Positions 13,870-25,841 of a DNA stretch of 64,000 nt are shown one piece after another (position 1 is the stretch's first letter; each line of letters begins with the position of its first letter). The DNA comes from Rhododendron vialii (Eukaryota; Streptophyta; Magnoliopsida; Ericales; Ericaceae). Under the pieces are notes generated by a model. The model did not search any database, had not been told where the DNA came from, and worked only from the letters and a program-made list of their open reading frames with translations. The stretch spans positions 23,769,501-23,833,500 of the forward strand of contig NC_080568.1 in assembly GCF_030253575.1 (NCBI RefSeq), given 5' to 3'. The position numbers and the translations under genes were made by a program.

Positions 13870-14598
13870 TTAGGACACCCTTATAATGAACACAAGATCA
13901 AGCTAGTCTTGTTTTGAGACCTTTGGATTCTGGCATCAGTTCCCATCAAGACTTAAATTCTGCCAATAAACCTATAATTAGGGTCCCCAGTAAACCCTTT
14001 AAGGACTTTGGTCGGTGGATTAGATTAGGACAGGTTCGTCTTTACGAAGATCAAGCCTTGAAGCCAATATTGGTAGGTGATGAGAGGAAGTCCTGTGGGG
14101 AATAGCGGTTGGGCCTCACCGAGGCTGTTTCAAATGGGTTTGGTAAATGGAGCACTCGTGATGAAGCAATCACGGAATATCAGTTTCAATCCATTCGAAA
14201 CAATACGTGGGCATTGGATTCGAGCAGGGAAAAAAATATATATATATCCTATTTAAAAAAACTTACTAAAAGAAGGGTAATGTTGAAATGTTGAATTTTC
14301 AAATTTTCAAATTTCAGGATGGAACTTAACGATTCAAACCAATTAGGATGGGGACTTAAATATCTATAAGACATAGGACGAGTATTTAATTTTTCTCAAA
14401 AAAAAAAAAAACCCCGATAAAGATGACATCATTGATTTTGATCGAATTGCCTATTATTAGCGAGGCATGATGCGACGTCATGGCCTGTATTCCCTGGGCT
14501 TCAATTATGAGGGTTGTGACTTCTTGTTTTGGGATTGTAAAGGAAGGCCGTTGAGACCAATGGTGGAAGGCCCATTAATAATCGAGAAAAAAATATGA

Positions 14599-14729
14599 GG
14601 GAAAATGATGGCTAATGACGTGTTTGATAATTAATACTCGTCAATAATATTTTTAGTATTAATAAATATTTTCAACATGTCGTTAGTGGGTATTAATTGT
14701 CAAAACACGTTCTGGGCCGTAATTTTTCC
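14599..14729. mobile_element. 131-bp MITE, same family as 18285-18690
   Basis: Starts GGGAAAATGATGGCTAATGA and ends with the matching complement (CGTAATTTTTCC). Internal inverted motif GTGTTTGATAATTAATACT. Confidence 0.7.
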
Positions 14730-14736
14730 AAAATAT

Positions 14737-16554
14737 TAAGGGTGAGCATGATTCGGATTGGTTCAGTTTCATAGTAAGGGCTTGTTTGATAACTTAAATT
14801 CAGCATTTAAAATTGAATCAATTAAGTAATATGTGATTCACTAGGTTTAATAGTGACATTATGCATTGCTCAACAAATTAAGTGCTACTTAAAATGTAGG
14901 TTAAAAAGTTGAAAAAAAATAAGTAGTTTTGAGCTACTTAATTCTGACTAAATTATTGTATACTTGCATTTGATCATCATACCATCACCACCACCACTTC
15001 GCCACCATCACCACCACCACTCCCCTATCACTCCATCACCACCACCATTACCACACTGCAGCCACCACTACCACGCCGCCGCCGCTGCCACCACCACAAT
15101 GCCACCATTGCACAACTATCACTCCACCGACACCACTCACTGTCACTATTACACCATCACGCCACCGCAAGAAACCACCACTCACTGTCACCATTATATC
15201 ACTATCATTCCACCACCACCATTACACCACTATTGCCAGCACTCCAACACCATCACCACCACTACTGCCTCCGCCACTCCATCACCACCAACACACCACC
15301 ACAATCATCATTCCACAATTATTATAAGTACATTTTGACAATTAGTAAATTAAGAGAGAATCAAAACTAAAATTAATTTATCGATTTTTAATTTAGTACT
15401 TAATATATTTACCAAATAGCTTTTCAGCTTAAAAAATTCAGCATTCAGCTTTCAGTACTTAATTTTTCAGCATTCAGTTTCAGTTTTCAGTTTTATCAAA
15501 CAGGCCAATACCTACGGATTATGAATTTAAAGAACCAAACCAACCCACAAAAAGCATAGAACCAAACTAATTCAAACCATTAAAATACGATTCGGTTTCG
15601 ATTTTAAACCATGGTTTGCATGTATAGAAATTTAGGGTAATTAGAGCATCCGCAATGGTAATAATCAAAACCAATAACCAAAAGGTGCCACGTCAGCATT
15701 TGATTATACATTTAGTCCATAATTAAACTTAACAACCTCTACCTTCATATTGGTTATTTTTGCAACTCTAACCAAAAAAAAAAATCCCACAATACACAAT
15801 GCATATTTATCCAATCGCAAACAAATTTCAATCACGTACCCGACCACACTAAATTATTCGTCTCGATAAGATGATTCCAATGTTGGATGTTTTTGAGTTA
15901 TTGAGTTTGGTTATTGGTAAAAGTTGTTAAGTTTGGTTATGAAATGGGTGGAATTTAGTTATTTGCTAAAAGACTTGTAACTTTACTTATTACAATGTAA
16001 GATTTTTTTTTAGTATTGTTGTTAAATTTGTTTATTCACACACATTTGCTTATTACAATGGGGATGCTCTTAGTCTTGGTAGTGAATGAATTATAGGAAT
16101 AAGAATGGGAATTGATTTTCATCTATAGAAATTTAGGAATTGAGCCGTGGAAGTTAACTGATCTGGTAATGCTTTTTGTGTATAATAAATTAATAATCAT
16201 AGAAAATTAGGATTGAGTTTGATATAGAAGTTTAGTCTAAATTATCTTGGTAGGAAAGAAAAAATAAATATTGCGGTGGATTTAATAGAATCAATAAAAT
16301 TAGGAAAGTTGTTAATTAAGGCTCTCATATTTATTTGGTGAATCATAATTAAATTATACATATATGTATTATACGGTTCAGATCGGTTTGAAACCATAAC
16401 CGTGAACGTGTATCCACAAACAAAACCATATAACTCAATTTTTAATTTTTTTAAACCATAACCAAACTATACTACTAAAAAATCAAACCAAATCTTTTGA
16501 TTTGAATTGGTTTGGACTAAATTCGCAATTTAACAAATTTTTTGTTCACTCCTA
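14737..16554. mobile_element. hAT-type non-autonomous element, with nested insertion
   Basis: Left end TAAGGGTGAGCATG, right end complement TAGGAGTGAACAAA. It matches the hAT-type element at 28734-29432 over its start (GGATTGGTTC(A/G)GTTTCATAG). Flanking octamers CAAAATAT and AAAAATAC agree at 6 of 8. The sequence 14778-15506 is inserted into it. Confidence 0.7.
14778..15506. mobile_element. nested element with CAC/CCA-rich core
   Basis: Terminal inverted repeats GGGCTTGTTTGATAA and (complement of right end) GGCCTGTTTGATAA. The related copy at 28770 shows the sequence without this insert. The core 14964-15340 is a degenerate CAC/ACC trinucleotide tract, able to encode only His/Pro/Thr low-complexity peptide. 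It is not a gene. Confidence 0.7.
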
Positions 16555-17176
16555 AAAAATACTAGCGGATTGTTGGATATTTTGTTATGCTACTAGGAGC
16601 AAAGACCAATCACAAACACAAACAATCACACATAAACACATAGACTTGCGTACGGGTGGGCATGGTGTTGTAACCTGCCATTTTTTTTTTGGTAATCGTA
16701 ACCTGTTATTTTTGTGCCGTGTTATATTGGGTTTCGTGTCATTTTGGTTTTGTGTCAAAACATCTATTTAACTTAAATGGTATATATGTATATATCAACA
16801 CAAACTCGACCTTGATAATATTGTGCCGTATTCGGAATGATATTATTAAGACTCTTAGTTGGCTTTTTTTAATATGTACGTACATAAAAAATAGGGAAAT
16901 GATAATGCCAAAACTCAAGTGTAAAAAATGCTTGTACCATGTGCAATATACAAGACTTTTATGCATTTGAGTTTTGACACCAATAAAAACAGCTTTGGCA
17001 TGATCATTATCCAAAAAATATTTCACCAAGCAAAGTTACGCATGAACAACTTGTTTAACCCAATAGAAAAAAAATGAGCACATTTCCATACTATCATAGT
17101 CACAGAAATTATAAAATTAACAAAAAACAAAACCCCACACCAAGTAAATGATGACATTCAAAAAAGGACTTTGAGT
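16555..17176. other. intergenic
   Basis: AT-rich DNA. A weak inverted similarity between about 16893 and 17015 (GATAATGCCAAAACTCAA) suggests another decayed MITE. No gene seen. Confidence 0.4.
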
Positions 17177-17325
17177 TGGTGTTGTGTACCTCTGAACTGT
17201 CTGATCGTGCATCCGACGGCTTGGATCACATTTCAGCAACCAACGATCAAGAATCGTTCATTGTCGAGATGAGATTCAAGCCGTCGAATGCACGATCTGA
17301 CAGCTCAGAGGTGCGCAGCACACCA
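17177..17325. mobile_element. 150-bp inverted-repeat MITE
   Basis: The left arm (GTGTACCTCTGAACTGTCTG, then GATCGTGCATCCGACGG) is complementary to the right arm ending GAGGTGCGCAGCAC. About 45-bp arms, about 50-bp centre. Confidence 0.7.
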
Positions 17326-17353
17326 TTGCACAGCACCATTCCCCAATTATTCA

Positions 17354-17449
17354 GAAAATTACGATCCAAACCTAAATTTTTTAATAAAGACAAAAAAATT
17401 AGCTTATTTTTGTCTTTATTCAGAAAATTTAGGTTTCGATCGTAATTTT
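17354..17449. repeat. near-perfect short hairpin
   Basis: Arms of about 43 bp pair around TTAGC. The left reads AAATTACGATCCAAACC and the right GGTTTCGATCGTAATTT. Could be a MITE or a small-RNA precursor. Confidence 0.65.
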
Positions 17450-17629
17450 TTTATTTTTTAGATTTCTCTCATTATGAAGAAACAATAAGCCATAAAAAAT
17501 TAACGAAAAACTAACAAATACAAATATATTTTTTAAATAAAGATTAAAAAATAAGCTATTTTGCTGAGTGCAATTTTATTTACCCTCTTTTAAGGAGGGT
17601 GAATATTACCCTTCCGGCTAGTGTAACAT

Positions 17630-18092
17630 CTTCTCTCTTCTCTCTTCTTTATCTTTCTAAACTTTTACCAGAGAAACCCTAGCCGCCGTTGTCTGTTGAT
17701 GCCGATTTCTATCCGGATGTTGGGTCTGATTTTTGTCCCGGTGGGTCTTCCCGGATGGTTTTGTTTCGATCTGATTTTCCCAGATTGAGTGACTAATTTC
17801 CACAGATTTAATGTTATCTTTGATTCGGAGCTCCATCCCGAGACAGTGGTGTCTGGGTACTAGCTTCACGTTTGCCAGCCATGTTGATGGTGTGAAGAAT
17901 TGAGCGTTTGGCTCTTACATAAGTGCTAGACACTAGTTTCGTCTCTTAGTCTTTTCATGTATTGTGTCTCTGTTTCTTTGTATTTTGGTGGAAATCTGTA
18001 CATGTCGTATGTCTTGTTCTGTATGCGGAGTTCAGCTGTAGATGACGTATAGCTTGATTAATGAATTTGCTTCTTCCGTTGAAACAAAAAAA
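17630..18092 (+). mobile_element. possible retro-element remnant
   Basis: Begins with a CT-rich leader and AGAAACCCTAGCCGCC, and ends TTAATGAATTTGCTTCTTCC followed by an A-rich tail, as 3' ends of plant LINE-like insertions often do. No open coding region and no clear target duplication. Low confidence. Confidence 0.35.
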
Positions 18093-18284
18093 GCTACCCT
18101 CCCTCTTATTAATTGAAATGGTATAGGTCTCATATGTGCAATACACTTTTTGATAAACATAACATCATTTTTTGCGGTGAGATTCATTTGGTTTGTTATG
18201 CGAAACAACCCGTTAGTTAATTCTTTATTTTACTCCTAAGTAATTTCTTTTCTTATAAAAATCCACCTCTTATACCCATTTTTT

Positions 18285-18690
18285 GGGAAAATAACGGCTA
18301 AGTACGTGTTTTGATAATTAATATCCGCAAAGGACATTTTGTTCATTAACAAATGTTCTTAGCATATTCTTAAAATATACTCCCTCCGTCCCTTTTTAAA
18401 TGTCCTACTTCGTAACTCCAACTTATTAAAAAAACATCATCATTATATCTTTCACATCAACTTTTTCCTCCACTTTCCCTACTTACTCATCATCATTACA
18501 CTTTTTACTCACTAACTTTTCAAAATGAAATCTACTTTTAGGGACAAAATAGACAATGTACCAACTTTTACCTACTAACTTTACCAAATGGACACTTATT
18601 AAGGGACAGCCCAAAATGAAATACTGAACTATAAAAAGGGAACGAAGAGAGTATTAATTATCAAAACACGTCCTGAACCGTTATTTTCCC
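18285..18690. mobile_element. MITE interrupted by a Stowaway
   Basis: Ends GGGAAAATAACGGC and complement GGGAAAATAACGG, internal GTGTTTTGATAATTAATA in both arms. Same family as 14599-14729, but carrying the Stowaway at 18380-18651 in its centre. Confidence 0.75.
18380..18651. mobile_element. Stowaway MITE (Tc1/Mariner)
   Basis: Starts with the classic CTCCCTCCGTCCC and ends in the diverged complement (GGGAACGAAGAGAG). It is flanked by TA at 18378-18379 and 18652-18653. Confidence 0.9.
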
Positions 18691-18779
18691 CCATTTTTTC
18701 ATTATTTCTGAAGATCTTATCCGCCTGCAGAAGGAGCGGGGCAAAACGTCCCCTGGGCCTGGGGTAACCTAGTATTTGG

Positions 18780-19070
18780 CTAGGAGCGGGGCTTGGCTCA
18801 TTTAATAACTGAGCCAAGTTTAAACTCGAGTTTTTGGACCGTTAATTAAACGAGCTGAGTTCAACACTTAAAAGCTCAGCTTGTTAAAGTTCAACTCATT
18901 TTATAGACTTGACTCGTTTAATGAGGTTCATCTAAACTAGCCAAATTCGGCTCGTTAAAGGCTCCGCTCGTTTACAATCAAGCCGAACTCAAGTTTTAAA
19001 CTCGTTTAGTAAATAACGAGCTCAAACATCATACATAAAAGCTCGACTAGACTCATTTGAATAAAAAATT
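18780..19070. repeat. GCTCG/GAGC-rich dispersed repeat
   Basis: Repeated short inverted words around CTCGTTTAA and AACGAGC, as in decayed hAT-like non-autonomous elements. A shorter relative lies near 54500-54600. Ends not resolved. Confidence 0.4.
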
Positions 19071-19193
19071 GGCAGCATAATTGTCTTTCCCGTATTTTCA
19101 TTTTCCAGTCAATCGAAGATCTGTGAAGATAAGGAGTAAGTAGTGTCCTAGTGGGCAGAGTACCAGAGGGTAGAGCCGACTTGTCCGCCGACG

Positions 19194-22188
19194 ATGCTCA
19201 GCCTAGGAGGATCTCCACCGCCGCCGCCGCCGTCACTGTCCAACACCACCCCTCACGAAACCCTCTCTCAATCTCTTCCTTTCCCAACCAAAACCCACCA
19301 AACCCATCTCTCTTTTCTCTCAAACGGACTCACCCATCACGCTTTTCGCCCCATCCTTTCAACCCTTAGAACGAATTTTTGTGTTTCTTCCTTAAAGAGC
19401 CGAAGAAAAGGCGGCCATACTCGTTCGGCAATAAACAGTTCCGACGGCGAAGAAGAAGAAGTTGAGGATGAAATTGAAGAAGAAGAAGAGGATGAGAATG
19501 AAGAAGAAGATGAATTTATTCCTTTGAGGAGTATGAAGGAGTGGTATGCGAATAAGCCGCGTGGGTTTGGTGAAGGTAAGGTGTATGACACTTCGCTTGA
19601 AGAAAAACTGGCTGCGGAGATTGAGAGGAGTAGGAGGGCTCAGCTTGCCAATATCAATAAGCTCAAGAGCAGCTCTGGGTCTACCTCCAAATCCAGCGAA
19701 GGAGTTCTTCTCAAACAGAAGGGTAAGGGTTTTTGATTTGGTTCAATTTCAGTCTCCTTCCATATGCTTTTTGTTTATGTTGAATAAGTCTTTGTTTTCT
19801 TTCTGGACTGTTACAATCAAGAAGTTCTAGCTTTCTTGTTGCATTGTCATAGTTGAGGTTTTTTTTTTCCGGTACTTACATAGTTGATGTTTGCCAAGGT
19901 TCAAGTGGTTCAATTTGTCACTTGCCAGAGTAACGGAAATGATGTTCTTGGTCTAGTGTATAGCAATTTAATGAATCTTCATACTCCAACTTAAGTTTAA
20001 TTAAAGTACATAAAATCTAACCAAATCCCTTTCCTCATCTGGTGATGAGTTTTACCCAAATAAAATAAGAGAAACTCTTCTTTACTACATTTTTCAAACC
20101 TACTTGATATTTCCAAATTTTTAATTCTTCAAATTCACCAAGCTTCTGCTTAAACCTGGGTTTGCATTGGAATACTTGATTTTGGGTAAGGGATTGGTGA
20201 TGACCTTGTTTGATTGGTAGGGCTTATATTAAGGAGAAATACATAACTTTATAGGCTGAGTGATCAACCGGATTAATAGGCAGTAGATTAGTGGGTATCA
20301 TATCCCTAAAGTTTGGTATAGCATATGTTTTGTAAGACTGATTGTTCGACGTATATCTAGTTCCTCTACCAATTTTTTGCTATAAACCAAGAATATCATG
20401 TCTAATCCATCCAATCCATGAGCCCTAGAGGACACAGGGACACCCAAGGGCTTAGGGTACATCCCCAAGAAACTCAAGTTTGGGTCTTTCTCACTTATGA
20501 AGAAAATTAAGATAATAAGTTCGTATGTTACTCCTTGCAAAGTTGAGTCTGATTTGGTAGCATCATGCTGGAGTTTTGCAGCTCCTGAAGATGTTCCCAG
20601 TGGAATTCGTGTACGTTTGGTCAATCTTCCTAAGAAAAAGAACGTCCACAGGGATCTGCAGCTGGCTTTCAAAGGAGTTCCTGGGATTGTTGATGTAATT
20701 CCTGCTGTTTCTGGAAACAAGAAGACAAGGGATCCCATATGCAAGGGCTACGCCTTCGTTGATTTGAAGACCGAGGAGGATGCAAACAGGTTAATATTTG
20801 AAGAACTCAGCTAATTAAATTTCACAAAATGCAATTAATCAACTAAGTTGTGCCATACTCTCATGCTTAGTCACATAATCCTCAGAAAAGACCTCCGCTC
20901 ACTCTCTCAATCCTTGCTCTACGCTTTCGCTCTCAATTTCCACTCTCGCGAATTTTAATACTTTATGTTGTTCTTGAGAGTTGAGAGATGCTTTCACGCC
21001 TGCGCGACTAACCTGTCATGTGCATTTATGCGCTCACACGCATGAATGCTTGCCTCAAGATTGAACCTTTTTTTGTTTCTATTTTCAAATTTGTAGTAAC
21101 ACTCTTCAAAAAACTGCTATCCAAAAGTGTTCCCATATCATATTCATCTCTGGAACAGTAATGATTTTCTTGAATCTGAACACAATGTCGTAATGGTTTC
21201 TTATAAATATAAATAAAAAAAAATCGTCGAAAAAACATGTTTTCAAACACCGTCATCCCGGCACTGGATAGTATTCTGCAAAATCAGTTATGGAGATAGT
21301 AGCTAACACTGCTATGCTAGTGTTGCATCATTGCATGCTCATCCGGGTTCTTGTCAGCTAAAATGTATTTAGGCTCAGCAGACTGCTTTACTTGACAGGT
21401 TTGTAAAGTCATTTTCAAGACAAAGTATTACCTTCGGTAAGATTCAGAAGCAGGTAAGATGTGAGATAATGAATCCAAAATCTCCAAGCTCGGGGCTCAA
21501 ACTCTCGCCAGATGTAAATGACCGTGCTCCTCATGTGGCAATACCAATAACAGTTGGTAAGATTGAGAAGCGGGAAAAAAGTGAGATAATGAATACCAAA
21601 TCTCCAAGCTCAGTGCTCAAACTCCCGTCAGATGTAAATTATCGTGCTCCTCATTTGGCAATATCCAGTTTGGGAGAAAGCCCAGTTGCTAAATTTGACA
21701 GAATAAATGATGTTTTCTCAGACTCGTGTGAGCTAATTGGCCCCGATGATTCTGAGGATGAAGAAGATGAACATGTACCAGCACAATGGGAAGAAGTTAG
21801 GGAAAATCTGGAATCTCTCAGTTTATCAAAGCACAGTGATGGAGATAGTTTGGGAACAAGAACCGAGACTGTTGCTGTTTCAATGCCCTCAAAGCACAAA
21901 GAAAAAACCCTGGAAAATGGGAAGAAGTTGAAAGCTAAAAGAAAAAGATCTAATGTTCCAAAATTCAAGCTTCCAGGATCTACAAATAGGTAGGCTTTGT
22001 GTCGATTGCATGCAGTTTGTTCATGATTTTGCCACTTTTTTTTTTTCTCGCTTTTGTCCCGTAATGATCTGTTTATCCGCATTGTAATATCGTGATGCAG
22101 GTTAAGAGTCAAGGAGAAGGCTGTGCTGACTGGTGTGTTCTCCAAATATGCAGCTCTAGCTGCTTCAGCTTCGAAGGGAAAACCTTAG
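19194..22188 (+). CDS. RBD1: chloroplast RRM RNA-binding protein (RBD1-like)
   Basis: Single-RRM protein. The likely Arabidopsis counterpart, RBD1, is reported to be a chloroplast protein needed for 23S rRNA processing in the cold (from memory). Exons are 19194-19722, 20582-20789, 21399-21989 and 22101-22188; phases 1, 2 and 2 join cleanly to give 471 aa. The N-terminus is Ser/Pro/Thr-rich with few acidic residues until about 80, as in a transit peptide. An almost purely acidic Glu/Asp stretch follows (about 83-107). The RRM covers about 184-270, with RNP2 at 187-192 (VRLVNL) and RNP1 at 231-238 (KGYAFVDL). The rest is a low-complexity acidic/basic tail ending in Gly-Lys-Pro. A 120-bp in-frame tandem duplication lies after the RRM. 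Copies of the last two exons recur downstream. The fold is certain; the orthologue name is likely, helped by its position beside CYCD1. Confidence 0.88.
21436..21675 (+). repeat. 40-codon in-frame tandem duplication inside the RBD1-like exon 3
   Basis: Two 120-bp units start at 21436 and 21556. Each encodes a block opening with Gly-Lys-Ile-(Gln/Glu)-Lys, continuing through SEIMN or CEIMN and KSPSS, and ending in RAPH(V/L)AI. They differ at scattered positions, so the duplication is not very recent. The reading frame is kept. Confidence 0.85.
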
Positions 22189-23474
22189 TTATTGCTAAAA
22201 CGAGGATGGCCGTGTGGATCAAGGGGGGATGTCAGAGATTATGCAGTGGAGGATTTCAAGTGGAATTTGGAAGCGGTTCGAAAACTGAAGATCTGATCCT
22301 GGTTTTAGTTGCTTTTTGTTTTCATTCAATGCTTTGTTGGATGGTTCTTTCTTCTTGTGCTTGCATATGATTAGATTTCAATATAGGTGCCAACCTCGTT
22401 TGGGATTTACGTTGTAAACTATGGTCCGGGTTTGCAACATAGACAAAAACAAAATCTGCCATTTCAAGTATGGTTTGAATGTAACAATCATCTTAGTTTC
22501 CTTCAAACTTCTTCTTCTTCTTCTTCTTTTTTAAAGTGAATTTTTCCTCCGTTTGATTCATTTCATTTCAATTGACTTGGCCGATATGACAAGCTAAGGA
22601 ATAATGTGGAAGACATGGACTCTAAGCATGGAGGGTTTCTCGGATGATTTTGCCCCTCCTTCTCCCTCTTTAATTAACTTAGTTAAAGAAATTTAACAGT
22701 GGTTTGTTAATTGGCTTAAGTGAACCAAAGAAAGTTTAGAGATGAAGTAAGTTGGAATTTTAGGGGATAAAAATAAATGGGCTGTCATACTAACCTCACT
22801 ACAGGTATTGACCACTTATGTATCGATGGGGTACCGATGTGTGTGGGCTCACTTGTGGGTCTCACACGGGTAATTCGGACTGTCATACTAACCCCACTAC
22901 TGGTACTGACCACTTCAGTACCGATGGGGTATCGATGGCGTGTGGGGCTCACACGGGTAATCCAGACCGCTCATTACTTTTAAAAAATTTTTTCAAGTAG
23001 TCTTGCAAAAAAATAGTTCAGCTTGGATACCGATAAATAGTTGATCCAAATTTTCAACTTTTCATTTAGAGTTTAGGATCTTGAATTCTGAATCAAAACT
23101 TAAAAATTAAATCGAGCATTTACACGTACCCAATTGATCTGATTTTTTCATAAAACTACTCGAATAATTATTTAAAATTAAGGGAAATTTTCAGTTTGAT
23201 CCCTAATGATTTGAGCCGGGTGTGGATACCCCTTCCCCTTTTGAATATTAACACATAACACCTCCTGGTTTGTGGATGGACCAATATGCACTGTTATATT
23301 TTCCATCCAATTTGACCGAAAGGTGTGGTTCACTCGGCTGTGTTGAGAGTGAATTTAAGTCCAACAACAATTGTGAAACAAAATACCCTAATCTATCAAC
23401 AAAATTACACAAGTGCCATCCTTCTTCTTCTCCACCTCTTTCCCACATCAGTACACCTGCGCTATGCCTCCATC

Positions 23475-23520
<46 letters not shown>

Positions 23521-23829
23521 GTTCTTTGAATCATACCCGTATACAAATATATGAATATTCATCGCCGACGTTGGCCACGACTACTATTGCCGGTCGTTCA
23601 CTCACTCTTCTCTCTGCAACTCTCTCTCTCTCTCTCTGATTAGCCAAAAAAAAGAGAGAATGTCGGGGGGACGATTTGGCATTCTCTCTCTTTCTCTCAT
23701 CCTCAGAAGTCTCTTATTTGGTTCGACCAATCGATTTACCCAATCTATTTTTGGTTTTGGTAATTTATTTTTGGCGAAAATTGAAGACCCAAGTATTAAT
23801 CCAGCCAACAATTCGGCTTCCCACTTCGT

Positions 23830-23866
<37 letters not shown>

Positions 23867-25841
23867 TATATACACATGTATATGCATGTATACAGATATA
23901 TGTTTGGTCATATTTTTAAAAAATCAAACCAATACACATCTTTAGATTTGATTTCCGATTAGGGTTCTGCAACAATTTCCCATGGCATTCAAATGGCTGT
24001 CTATGGGTGTGTTTCTATGGTTTGATTTTGGGGCATTCGACTGGGTTTGTTTTTTGTTTTATTAGGTGGAAAAGAGATTATATTCAACTGGGTTTGTTGA
24101 TGGATGTTTATTTGTTTTCATGACATCCAATTAAAGTTTTATCCTTGTGCTGTGTATGGTTGCGTTCGTGTTTTTTTGTTCCCATTACCTCTGTGTATAT
24201 ATATGTATATATGTGAGAAATCGAGAAAGGGGTGAGAAACACAGGAACAAAGGAAAAAAGAGATGGGGAAGAAGAAAGAGGCCAAAAAAGGGCACTATCG
24301 TCATATTTCATTTTCTGTCAAATCGGATGGAAAAAATGACCGTGCACTTTGCCCATCGGCCACGTTAATCGATGTTTGATGATAGTGATTATCTCAAAAT
24401 GATGCAGAATCTTGTGTCGAGGGATAGAAAAACCAAGTCCTAGATGGTAAGGAATTACTTGAACTTACCATAGTATGAATGCTTATGCGTGGGCCATGCT
24501 AGGAATGCTGAGGTTCTATGTTCTATTTTATCTTTTTGGTATTTCTCTTTCTAAATTGTATTGTTTCCCTCTGGGATATTCTAAACTATCATCTGAGTAC
24601 CAATTGCCTTTTGGGTTACTTGAAGCAAGTTTCTGTTTCTTGAAACCATGTTAGGTGTTACAACTGGGAAATACTCGTACTGTCCCTCGATCATCTTCGT
24701 GTGTAGTATGTTTGTTTCACTTGTTTTTTTCCCCCTTTAGCATCCTAGTATTCATGCAAAGATTAATCAATCAGATCGCTAGCAGCACCGCAGTCTTGTT
24801 TGATCGTGAAAGTATGAAGATTCAGCAACATTTTTAGAGCTGGTAAATACAGGTAAGTAGTGATGTACATATAACCGTGCATAAACATGCAAGAATATGT
24901 CACATAATAACAGAAGCCAGAGCAGAGTATCACAGGTTTTAAGATGTGCTATACAGTTGAAATTGACTTTAGAAGTGGAACTTCGAAAGGATCTAGGTTT
25001 GTTGGATATTGAGAGAAAATCATGCCCTTGACAAAGCTCAACGGAGAAAACGGATTGATGCAGCCAAACCCAATTAATTGGGACTTAAGGCTCGATTTGG
25101 TTTGTAAATTGACAAAATCAGACTTCAGCCAACTCAAATTGACACATTATCAATCCGGAATATAGTTCTTCATCTTCCTAAATCAATTTTATTTCGTTAC
25201 TTATAAACTTGATGTGGTTTGTGTGAATTTGCAAGAGGAACAAAAACATATACTCTACTATTCTCACTTCCTATTGTGTGTAAAGGGAGACTTTCATGTT
25301 GAATGTATATGATGGCAAGAAAGTCAAAAATTGCCACCCACCACGCAAATCAGTCATCTATAATTACAGCATTCATTGCAACGACTTGTGAATCACAAAG
25401 ACAAAGAAAAGGCAACACAAGAAGATCTAGCATACCATGACTGTGAGAATGCCGTCTTTATGTCAAGCTAATGGTTGTCTTTTAGAGTATTGGTTCCGTT
25501 TGTTTCGGCAAAAAATGTTTTGTATTTTCTGGTAATTGATCTGTTGAAAAATGAAAGTGAACAAACAATGTTTTGCTCGGTTGACAGAAAATCAACCAGC
25601 AGGTAAATTTTTACCCTACCTTTGATTTAAGGAACCTTTGGATTTTTATTTCATGTTACGCATGAATCTGGTACTTCTGTACTCTCCTTGCCAGATCGGA
25701 GAAGGGAGCTTGAGAAGCATGGGGTGAAGAAGGTGATAGTACTGTTGCTATTATCATCAGTTCAAGAAATTAATTGCCTTCCACATAGACTTGTAAGCTA
25801 AAAGGGCTTTGCACATCTCATCAAACGAAGACACTTGCTTA
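22189..25841. other. intergenic between RBD1-like and its pseudogene copies
   Basis: Holds a tandem duplication of about 100 bp (22780-22876 and 22881-22966, both with GTCATACTAACC and CGATGGGGTA), several CT microsatellites, and 23185-24365, where similar words (TTTTCCATCC(A/G)ATTTGAC) occur inverted near both ends, possibly a decayed Mutator-like element. No gene with recognisable domains. Confidence 0.5.
23479..23518. repeat. (CT)n microsatellite
   Basis: Pure CT run. A second run is at 23832-23862. Confidence 0.95.

Noticed and set aside
14964-15338. 124-codon His/Pro/Thr-rich ORF
   Set aside because: It is a translation of a CAC/CCA trinucleotide tract inside a transposable element, with no conserved domain.
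19337-19591. Ser-rich antisense ORF in RBD1-like exon 1
   Set aside because: Shadow of the acidic Glu/Asp codons on the coding strand.
22092-22370. 92-codon ORF over RBD1-like exon 4
   Set aside because: Out of frame with the spliced reading frame that ends at 22188.
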